DNA of 64,000 nt, from contig JASANG010004112.1 in the NCBI GenBank assembly GCA_030248215.1, forward strand, positions 1 to 64,000. The letters are read 5' to 3'. The position numbers were made by a program, and so were the translations under genes. This DNA comes from Enoplolaimus lenunculus. Its lineage: Eukaryota > Nematoda > Enoplea > Enoplida > Thoracostomopsidae. Below the pieces are notes generated by a model. The model searched no databases, was not told the origin of the DNA, and saw only the letters and a list, made by a program, of their open reading frames with translations. Below, one piece after another: positions 32,292-44,200 of this stretch; positions within the stretch are counted from its first letter, which is position 1, and the number at the start of each line of letters is the position of its first letter.

Positions 32292-35200
32292 ATGGCAGCA
32301 AAACCGGAGATTTCCGCAAAGAAGATTTTATCCTTCTTGAAAAGTCGTAGTGCTGATTTGAAGATGCTGCCTGCAGACTGTCTGGAAAATCCCACGGTAG
32401 CACATCTTATGTATATAGTGTAAGCATGTGACACATGCTCCCCCGTTAAGTCGAGCGAACTTGTGTTACATCGCACTTGTTGAACCGCTTCCCGCGATTA
32501 ACGCAAATATTACCTACTCTCGTGGCAGTTATTACATTCTCTCATGCTGTGAAATTTAACCATGCTAGGACGGCTGTATTCCACTATTCCACGTACTGTC
32601 ATGTTGCTTACATGAACGTATCTTAGCTAGTTGGAATTTTTTGAAGCCTTTCTAAAGCCAGCCCTAAAACATACTGCAGTAATAATGTCTCACAGAAACA
32701 AAAGACGGTGAATAGGTGAATGAACCAATGTCTAAACAGTTTTTGTGGGTCGACATTCTACATCGAGATGCAAACGCTTGTTCAGACTGTTTCTTAGAAT
32801 ATTTGTTGTAGCCATAAAAAGATGCCCGGACAATCCAAAGACGGTTTTAATCCTGTGTGTGTAGGTGTTCATTTACTAGCCTGCAACTGGCCTCGCGCTA
32901 TATTCGCAACCGCCCCATGATGAGTACGTATATTTCTTACACGCTACATCGGTAATCATCATATTCAATTAAATTCTTCTGGAAAAGACAGTAAAAAGTA
33001 TCGATATCGGTATACTCGAAAAATACGGATACCTACCGATACTCTTATTTTACCGAATGTATTGTATGCTTGCCGGCAGCATACGGCCGACTTGTAGTCG
33101 ACGATGAAAGTAATTGGAGAAACAGGCTGTGTGGCGTGATTAAGGATGTGAAGGTCGCTAGTTTGAAACCCACCCGTGTCCCGTTTTTCTATCCAAGTGC
33201 TGTTAAGTCTCGGTACCTACCTACACTGAACCGAATAATGTATGTCAGCGGGAAGGCTTACACTTTCAGTTGCGTTGGTATTTTTTTGGCACTGAATATT
33301 TTTAGTTATATATACGTACATACAACTGGCTTCATTGGTTTGATTGAATACATATTATAATTTACAACCGTGCAGCAGGATTCCAATAGGAACCAATTTT
33401 TACCGGGACAGGAACAGAAATTGAATTTTATTGTCGGAATCGGAACGGGAATCAAAATTTAAAATATTTTTCAACACCAAATTACTGTTTTACTTTTATG
33501 GTAAATACGTAGTCAAAAGGTGACTTACGCGAGTTTTTCATGATTTCATCTTCGTTTTCATCAAACTTACAAAATCACCTACTAAATATTTTAATCTTAC
33601 AACCTATTAACTAAAATGAGCGAGACGGTAGGCATTGTTTCTAAATTTAAACTTCCTATATAATAACCAACAAGGGATGGGAGGTCTCGGTTAAAAACCG
33701 AGACCGAAGAAGAAAGTACCGGTTTTGGTCAGTTTGGCATCACCAAAAAATAAAATAAACAATATATATTATTATTATTTCTTTATGTTTTTTTCGTAGT
33801 TTTTTGTGTTTTTCATTGTTTTTGTGTTTTTCAGATTATCTGCTCGTATATACGTAGTTACGTATTATGTACGTAAGAATGAAATTTCATAATTTCACAA
33901 AGAAATTTTATTTATCATCTATATATCACTTCATCAATACAGTCTTATATTTGCTGAATCCTCGACTTCTGAGCTCCGTTCCAAACCACCGAGACTCAAA
34001 AAACCCAGACTGAAACCTGCCAAATACCGAGACTGCCATACCTGTTAGCTGCTAAAATGTTTAATGTTTAAATGATTTGCCACAAAACCCTAAAAATTCA
34101 TTTCCTGCGTTCGACAATGCCGGATCACCAAGAAGAATTTGTTTTTTGCAGAAATTCCGGCCGGAACAGGAATTACGACAGAACCCTCCGTGCAGCTAAG
34201 CATTGAATAGGTTCTGGAAGAAATCGTGGATCTGGATGGAAGATCTACGTTTTTATTTCTTCTCTAAGGAAATGCTGAATGTTTAAAAGTAACTTCCTGT
34301 TTGTCACTTTACATCTACTTTCAGGTTGATACTGTGTCCAAGATTTACACGTTTATTGTTACTGCTATAACAGGGTGCAAAGAAGATGATCTTCTTGGAG
34401 TAAATTTTAGTTTTTGTACGATTAATTACATAAAAATACCTAGGGATTGCGTTACGTCTATCTGTTTTATTTTGTATCGAACCTTGTCCGGATAGCAATT
34501 TTATCTAATGCCGGAATCGGCGATGGATGTTAACCGGATATAGGATCTACATTTGTAAATATATATTTATGGATTTAAGATTAATTGTTGGCTTGGATTT
34601 TTCATTCCATTATGTTTGTAGCCACAACCGCAAATATCCGGTATCCGGTAGGTTAATACCGGATACAGATGTCGGTTTTATGCCGGATATTAAACAGGAT
34701 ATCCAGCCGATCCCTGATATATATACATATATGTAATTGTGTCCGTCAAAAAACTTATCGTAATGAATAGTCATAGTTCTGTCACAAGTAACAGTCTGCA
34801 CAATTTTCAGAACCACACATTCTATTTCATATTTCAGAATCATTTTCCTACAGCCGCGGCAATATCTATGGCGTTTTGTGAGCTGCATACCGTGTCGTCG
34901 GCGAGAATTCATCTGATTTTAGCAGTGTAAGTGCCAGTGTTTAAAATTAGCCAAGATTTATCGTGAACAAACATTATTTCAGTGCCTTAAAATATATGGT
35001 TTTTATTTTTGCCATTTTGTGAACATTTTTCTATACTTCTACTTGCTGTATTTTTAGTGATTTATTACTGAACAAACTAAAACGAGAAGATGAAGATGAT
35101 AAGATAACGTTCAATTCTAATGATATTTTTGCACCAAGTTAGTTGAATCTTGTGTACAAATAAATACCAATGTGCCACTGTTTTGAATTCCGGATTTCTC

Positions 35201-38200
35201 CACTTTCTCAAACATTATTGCATAACGTCTAGGCAATTAACGGTTCCGTTACACTAGAAATGGTATCGTTAACTGGTTATCGCAATGTCTGAAGAGTATG
35301 AACGAGAACTCGGTTAAGAGTTGAGGCTTCTGATAAAAATAGACACAACGCAGTTCCTCCACAAAATAGTTCTGGCTATAATTTACTGAATTTTGATATT
35401 ATTTCGTTTGTGTTAAATCAGAAACAGCAAAATACATGAAAATAATTTCTGTTTAAAAACTAAGCTTGCTGATTTGGACAAGATTTAGAACGTATATCAG
35501 AGCAACCACATATAGATTGTTTTTGTTTTCTGTGAACGCTATGCTGAATAAATCCGTTTTAGAAAAGCTATTATTTTTAACATTTTTTATATGTCAGCCA
35601 TTTGTCGTTTTCAGGACAATTAATACACATACTAATTAATTTGATATTTTGTGTTATTTTTACAGCGAAGAAGAGAACTGTGTACTTTGTGGGCAAGCTG
35701 ATTTCGTTTATGTTGCACATAGAAAACAACTCGTCTAAAACGGCTGCTCCACTCTTGGCAAGACTGGTATTAAACTTTCAATTTACTCAGTTAAATATAT
35801 TACTTCATTAGTTATCAAGCAATGCGCGACAGGATTTCGAAAATTCCAGCAATGGACTTCGTCAGGAAAAGTAATAAATAACCAAAAAACTGTGTCCAAA
35901 AACATTTTTAGAACTGTTCAGCCAAAAATATTGCAACCATTAGACAGCTTGTTGGCATTTATCATCCGAATTGTTTACAATGTTTACTCAAAGTGCTAAC
36001 AGAAATTTTAAAGAAATTCTATGAAATCCATTGAACTGTACTACAAATTTTTGGAAAGTACATTTGACTTTTTTCGGGAAAAATTACTGACACCTGTTGA
36101 TAAAATTCGAGTTTAATGCTAGAACAGGAATAGGAATTAAATCATTGCAGGAATCCCGGCCGGATCAGGAAATCCGATGGAACCCTGCGGAATATATACA
36201 TACACGATGACTTCACTGAGTTGTAGGAGTCTGAAAAGAATCAAATGGAACAACTGAAGCGAGAAATACACGGCTTTCAACGGAAAATTAAAATTTTCGA
36301 AAAAGAGGCTGAAGATCGTCGGTCTGAAGCAAAGCAGGTGATTTGACTACTATGATGTTCAGTTTTGCGAGATAACTGAAAAACAATCGAAATTTTAAAC
36401 TGTACGTATAAGTATAGCAGCATTATGTTAAATGACGCGAAGTATGCTTTATGTTGAAAGGTTGTGAGGCTGTCATATCTGGGTGACACACCAGTTTTTC
36501 AAATGTAAACTGCTTGAAAGTTAATTTTGTCGTTAAAAATACATTTTCAGATAGAGGTTTGATAGCAATGAGTTTTGGCTTTGCGAGAAAATTTTGCAAG
36601 CTTTCATCATACTATTAAAATTATCTCCATTGTGTTTGCTTTAGTTACAATTAGAAAATGATGAATTGTCAGCCAAGTTGAATGCCAAAACTTCAGAATT
36701 TGTAAGTTTAGTGTTTTTTGTGATATGACTAGGAAATTATTGAAGTCTTATAGGTTTTCTATCTTATGGAATTTATGGGAGTATATAATGCGGTTCATAT
36801 CGCGTGGAATGCATTGTATCTACTTCTAGGTTTATTCGACGCATTACCTCTTTCAATAAGATTAATTTGTTTACGCATTGTCATTTAACAACATGAAAAT
36901 AACTTAATATCGTATACAAATATCTGTCAAAATGCATTTAGTGCATGGAAAAGGATGTGGCTGTTAATTAGGCTTCGAATTGTTGAATAGTATGGCTGTG
37001 GTAAAGGTAAACCTAACTTGTAGTAAAACTGAGGTGGTTTTCATAGAAGGTTTTTCGCTTGAACTTCAGTACAGGCACCAACGTTTTAATGCTGATTAGC
37101 CGATATAGATCTAAATTGAGTGGCTATCGCTATTTCATGTAATTGTGTTTTGCAACCACTCGGAGAGGAACGCTGTTTCTGTGTTTAGCTGCTTGATTTG
37201 GTTCGGATATATCTTCGGCGGCATAGATCACTGATGTTTCTGATCTTGCCGACGTAGTTGTGCTCTGTGTTTGTTGTTTTCGTAGTTGCTTCGCCAATGA
37301 CGAAAGATGCCAGTAGTAATGCCAGATAGTTACATTTAATATGCAGTTTAGACCTCCGCCGACAAAATACACCGATAGCATCACGAACATATTTGCTAAA
37401 ATATATAAGTGTCGTTTTTATAAATTTGCCGTAAATTACAGTCCCATTTGCAAAAGTACTTGGTTCTTATGTGGCAGAAGGGGCCGCGGGCAGAGCGTGC
37501 CGGGGCCATACGGTACCAGAAAAACAATGTCCCGTGGCACAATTTAGCCAGAATCCGAACGCACCACAGTAAGTTTATTACATTACCATAGGCAAAATGT
37601 CGCGTGACGCGATACGGCAAATAACAAAATCGTTAACACTAACTTCACAATATGGGAGTATTAACGAAATGTCGCTTGACGCGATATGATAATAAAAAGG
37701 GTGACGTACTCCCAGGTACATACTTGCTAAAAAGGTACATAAAATTTGAAGTTTAGTGTATTTATCTCTAATTTAGGTGACGAAATTTTATGACATCGTT
37801 CTTACTTGTTAGCTCGCCGAATAATGCAAGAAAAATTTGTCGTAGTGCAGCAAGCGATAATATAATTAAACCCAGAACGTAAATATTCTGTATCACTAAT
37901 ATAGGATACATCAGGCATGGTCGTGGTTTTTTCATTGTTACTGTTTTAAACAGGATACCAATTGTAATCGCTTGTTGTATGCACCACATAGCTCGTAGAT
38001 ATCCACCGTCCAAATAATTTGCAATGCATTCTTTTATTCCTAAGAAAATTAAATTTTATAGCCGAACAAATGCAAGTTGAGACCTATCTTCAGTAAGTGA
38101 TAGGTTTTCAAAGAGACTAATATCTGCAACTGCAAATCTGAAAAGTGGTACACAACTAGGGCAAGCGAAGAACGTGCTGAATTTTGAACTTCAACTTCAG

Positions 38201-41200
38201 CATGCGCTGGTTTCAAAATTACAGAACCTATTACCAACTGGTGAGAGGTGCTACACACATTTGAGAATGCGGGCCCTAGAAGTAAGAAACCTGAGCTGTA
38301 CGCATAGGTTTGACCATAAATTTGTGGCGTTTCTTCTAAGCAATGCGCTAGTTGTTGGTAGATGCTTGAATTTGGCATAGTCAGACTTTGCTATGTTTCT
38401 TTACTGAGAGTATCGTTTGTACCTGTCTTGGTACGTAACATACTAATCAGAGGGTGACGTCAAACCCACGATTTGACCAATTCCAAACCCATTGCGAATA
38501 ATGTATTATTAATATGTCTGTAAAGTATAGGAAGATATTGTGTTATAAACGTAGTTCTTTTTGAGTCCCATAACTAATTAAATTTAACTTTGCATGTATA
38601 CGTACCGATAAGCTCGTTGAATAACCCGATATCGAAAATGATAATATCCGTTTCCGCCCAAAAGTCGTATGGTTGTGAAGCGTTGTGGACCAGTCCAAAA
38701 GAGCATGATAAGATTTGTCCTGTTCGTGCCAATGAGTATACGTGCTGTGTGAGTGCGAAGAAAATAACGCACAATTGAAACGACCCTGGAAGCACAAATC
38801 GTATGTCATAGGTTCGACGAGACATCTGGCTCTGTTGTGAGTAAAGGCACTGGACACGCAATATTCACTGTTCATAGTCCGTCAAACAAAATGTTCTTAT
38901 CCTGCTACAGCCTGTTGTGCCAATTGGCAACGCTGCTATTCCAAACACCAGTTGTTCAGGTTCAACTGAACAGTTGGAAAAGCTGAATTACCATAACAAA
39001 TAATCGATAATATTGCACTATTATGAATTGCGATATTTTAGTTAAAATTCTATTTTTATAGTACTTTAAGTTATGAAGTTTGGTTGTGTCTTTTCGGTTA
39101 CCCCCTTCAGCCCGCGTTTGCCCAAAAGTGGTCGGATTTTGAAAATTTTATGCATATTTGAGCCTCTCATGATTTGCCCTGAATATTTCACGCCCAAATT
39201 TGATTTTTTAAAAAAATTCGATATTTATGGCCCCGAGATTCCCCTCTTGGGATCCAAAATTTTTTTGTCCAAACGTTTAACAAATTATAAACCATTTGAT
39301 ACAGTTTGCGGCGCTGAGTCGAACTGTGTTAAGTTTTTTGCAATCACACGATTGGTTAACGAATTATGGTCAAATAACTAATTTGGCGTCGACTCAAGTC
39401 GTTGGCAGCGCGCAAAATTAGTTATTATTAAATAATCTAATTTTTCAAAAATACAAATTTGGCCATGGAATGATCAGGGGAGGCTATGAGAATCTCAAAT
39501 ATGCAATAATTTCCCCAATCCGACCACTTTTGGGTAAACGCGAGCTGGGGGGAGGATAACCAAAAAGACCCGTTTGGTTACACTTGCCAGTTCCATACGG
39601 TCTGAGCCTTTGCATCGTTCTCACGCTGCAGTTTTTAATAACTCGCATACCTAAGACAAATATTACAGTCCGGTTATGGCATTTTCGTCGACATATAAAC
39701 GTATATTCGTCGCCAATGCCGCAGAATTTCGTCATTTTGTTGACAGGCCGTAAACAGCGTTCGTGTTCAATATTTGTTTTGCATAACAATTTTGTTTAAT
39801 GCCGAAGCTCGAACACACACGTAAGCAGTGAAGCTAATATGCAAATTAGTTATTAGCTAACTATTCATTTATTGGTTTCGGACGTTTGTACACAATTTAT
39901 TCAAATTCCTCGCACCTAAAACTCTTTAGTGCTGAAATTATATTGCTTTTAACCGTAATATATAATTAGTGAAATATTGTAAAAAGTCGTAATTTAGCCT
40001 TATAAACTGTGCTAATATGCAAATTATCTATTAGCTAGCTACTCAATTATCGGGTTTGGAGGTTTGTAAACAGTCTATGCAGTTGCATAATAATGTTGTT
40101 TAATACTTGTGCTTATCGGTTCGTTGCTGGCGAAAATTTTAATTGAATTCTGCTTATATAAATAAAATCAATATGCGACTGCCACAATATCATGTGTATA
40201 CCAGGTGACTTTTCAATGGGTAGTGTTATTGATACTGAAGCATGTTTGCTTTTGTGTGCTGTACACACTTAAGCTTTTTGGCTTCTGTGTACAGCATAGC
40301 ATAGCAGGATGCGACCGAATACAAAAAATGCCGGCGCTGGATAATATAATACCCAGCCAGTGCCTGACAATTAATTCAAATTTAAAATCTCACGCCTAGG
40401 CATTTTCAACACTTTAACAACGATCCTATTTCATTCTGTTTTTTTGTAGTGTTGTGTTCAGTTGCAATACGTATTTGTTTATTTTAAGCACATCCAGTTA
40501 ACCCGTATGTACTATAAAATAGAGGTGGCTAGCATCAGGAATGGGAGGCTGCTATGATTCGGGATAAGAATCACGGTCTCGGTTTTTTGACTCTGGGTGA
40601 TTTAGAACCGAGACGTGAAATCGAGAATTCGGTAAACGTGGGGCTGTATTTTTTGAAGTAAATGATGCCTGATAAATTAAATTTCGCTGTGAATCTATGA
40701 ATTTTCATAGTTACACAATCATTATGAACAAATAGTTTGAAAAAAATATAAGAAAACTACGCAAAAAACACTAAAATAATTTATTTCGAAAATTTTCATT
40801 TTTCGGCGATGACAAAAAATTGACCGACACCGAGACTTTTCATGTCCGGTCTCCATAGTCCGGTCTCGGGTTTTTAACCGAGGCGGCTCATCCCTGGCTC
40901 ATGCAGCACACTGATGCATGCTGATGCTGTTTCGGCTTCAGCGTGCAGCACTGGAGCACGCGGAAACATTTTAGCTCTTCGGTATGTTGCACATTGAAGC
41001 TGTTATGGTTTCAGTGCGCAGCATATTGAAGCAAACATTGAAGCGTAAAAGCTTCAGTGTGCTGCACGCTGATCGTGAAAGAGCTTCAGTGTTGGCACAC
41101 TAGAGCCAAAAAGCTTAAGTGTCCATGACACTGAATTTTGTTTGGGTTCAATGATCTGGGTTCGAACTGGCTTCGCTCGTGTGGTTTTCTTCGCACCTCT

Positions 41201-44200
41201 CTGTATTGGCTTCTTCTAGAAGTGCTTCATGCGTCGCAAATCAACCTCGTGTAGTCTGTTGGCTAAATCCGGTATATTTCACGTCAAATTGTGCTCTGTT
41301 TTAGCTTCCGGTTCGGAAAACATAGAATATTTTTGCAAATTTATATTAAATTAATTATTAATGTGTACTAGACTACTGGACATATTCTCAGTTTAGTTTT
41401 TACGCAAAAAGTAACAGAGTAAAGGAAATTTGTATCGTGCCGCGCGCCAGCGTCCAGCGCCTTGCGTGCGGCGAGCATAGCACAGCCCAAACACCTTATA
41501 TACACAGTAATTGCCAAAAATGTGTTAACTTCACGTTAAGAAAATCATAAATTTACATTTATTCCTAAGCCTAAACCAAAGCCTAAGCGTTGCAAAAATG
41601 TGTTCCTAAGCCTAAGCCTAAGCGAACATAGAATTGAAATAAAGTTACGTATAAGCTTTAAAAGTATTAATTGACGCTTAGTTTAAATAACAAAAGTTAA
41701 AAAAACCCAACCGCAGCTGTTTCTGACATTCATAGGGTCTAAATTCAGGAAGCGGAAACTAGCAATTGTCGGTAAGTTACACCAGGTGGTTGACTGTCAT
41801 TACGCAACGACTTTTCTAAAAGTTGTTTCAAAATTATGCGTTTGGTTTTATATGTTTTGAATGAGGCAAAAAGTTTAACGAAATCAAAAAGTTGGCATAA
41901 TCGAACATAATTAACCCGTAAGTATAAAATAAAAGTACACTGAAATAAATTACGTTTTACCGTTTCGGTGTCGTAATTCTTTGCCATATGTCATTTCGGG
42001 TTTTTTGTTTGAGCCATTGCGACAGTTTGGTACCGGGCCAGATAGGCACGCAATGCTTTAGTAGCCACATAGCAGCTGATACAGGTGATTTTTAAATGGT
42101 TTATGCAATGTGGTGCAATTGAAACTATGTCTTAAATTTGTGATCAAGTATATATTAGTATATTGTGTCTGTATTTAATGTAATTTTATGTTGACTTTCT
42201 GTAATATTTGATTGAAAAAGTGGCCATTTTTACTTTAAGGGGCGTCCAGGTTTCTGGTGGGTCCATAAAAGAGTAGGTTTAGATTCTAGATTACATTTAT
42301 TTTGCTTTGGCTTAAACTTACGCTTAGGAACACATTTTTGCAACGTTTAGGCTTAGGCTTAGGAATTCGTTTTTGCAACGCTTAGGTTTTCGCTTATGCT
42401 TAGGAATACGCTTAATCTACAGTTACGCCCCTTAAAGTAACATTGGCCGAAAAAGTTAAGAGCTGGATTTTGGTTCGTGTTCTAATGTATGCGGAAAGGA
42501 AGACATGTGCTGCACAGAGACAACCGGTTTGGCTATAACCGGAGATCGAGAGACTAAGAAACCGAGACCGAGACAAAAAAGTACCGAAAAAGAAATTTGA
42601 TAATATGCCAACAACATAATTCAGGCTGGTTTTTAAAAGGTTTATTGAATTTTCTCACTGTTTTGATATTACGCAATGTTTGCAAGTTTACCCGTGTACG
42701 TTCACAATCTTTATTGGGTTACAATAACACTGGAAAACCTGTTAAAGATGGCCAGTGTTATTTTTACGGCCGTCGCAGTATATATCAGCATATTCGTATT
42801 CCTAAGCGTAAGCCTAAACGTCAGCGTAAAAATAAGTGTAAATAAGCCTAACCTAAGGTTTTATAGCCTTAATCATAGCAACCTCTATGTTATAGTACCT
42901 ATGAATAATCGGATGACCTTAAAAGTAACGCGGGCCGAACAAATATTGCAACAAAACGAAACAATGCAAAGACGTGCAGTAGTGGAATAGGGTCGTTGTT
43001 AAAGTGGTGTTAAAAGTGCATCGGTGTGATGTGTTTACCTTTGTTACGTAAACACGTTGGAAACCTTAAGCCACGGAAGGAAGAATTGTTAGCTACGTTC
43101 TGATATTTGAATGCAATCTAATGTAGTATTAGATTTGAATTCAGTATCCGGTTCCGATCGGATATTGTATTAGCTGTGCGAACAGTGGCAGTTGAGTTGT
43201 GCGTTGTGGACCTAGGCATTTCAACTGAGGAATGTAATTTTATCGTGATTAAAAAATGTCGAATATTACAAAATAGTTAGCTAGCTACTCCTTAATTACC
43301 ATACTTCGGTTTGGCAGTACGCAGTTAATGAATTACTACGAATTGTTGGGTTTCTAGTGTCATATAATATGAGTACAAACCATGCGACGCGAAACGTATT
43401 GGCAAAGCCTTTTAAAGATCGAATTTCACACGCGTGGGGGGTTGCCAGCATCTGGTTGCGATGTCGTATTCTAGTAGTTAAGTTGCAATTTGCTTACGGT
43501 AATTCTGCAGTAAAGCTGAATTGCAATTTCACATATTAGATTTCTTAGTTTAGTTCAAATAGTTTCTAATCATTAATTAAGTAACAGACAACTTCTAGAA
43601 GATTATTTTACATGTGTCGCGTGTCATAGTTAGTTTTGAATTTTATGTTTTAGAATAAACTTGAACATTCGTCGTCCAAGCTTGCTGCTGCTATTCAGGA
43701 AGAAATGAACGCGCTGGTATGTTTTTCACTACTTGCCCGAGTATGTGTAATTGCGAATACAGTTTATGATTTGCTTTGTTTGGTATTCGAATGGAGTCAG
43801 CGCGGCTCTACTCGGTCTACATGCAGTTGGGATTGCCTGTTGTAATTTTTTTCATGGGATTTTCTGGATTACCAACCGAAATGCTTCCAAAAACCCGTTG
43901 ACAAACGTGAGGTTTAATTAATGCTACTGTAACTGTCATCGCTGCATTTTTTGATGGGTAATACCGAAATTATAAAGCGTAAATTGTTATACTTAGATCT
44001 CTTTTAGTCGTTTATGACCCGTAAAATTGTTATTTCAGGCACCAATGGAGGCTGAGCTAAACCGATTAGAGCACGAAGATTTACGTTTGCAATATCAACT
44101 GGTGTCTTCGCCCGAGAAATTGGCTTCAGGTGTCAATCGTTTGAAAGACGAAAAACGAGACATCGAAAGGTAGTAATTTGCGTATGCGTTTAAAGTAACA

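Larger units (their letters stand above)
36702..43653. other. NUF2 intron of 7 kb
   Basis: It contains an opposite-strand membrane protein gene (37130-38825), repeat R1, a 0.5-kb long-TIR element, a CAGG-type MITE, a CTTCAGTGTGCAGCAC-rich stretch and a T2 MITE. Sequence between 41.1 and 42.2 kb shows no feature except one short telomere-like tract at 41.56-41.62 kb. A missed NUF2 exon cannot be excluded, but the flanking exons join in frame. Confidence 0.5.

Noticed and set aside
34304-34498. Minus-strand frame opposite NUF2 exon 2
   Set aside because: It mirrors a coding exon with family similarity on the plus strand and has no protein-like features.
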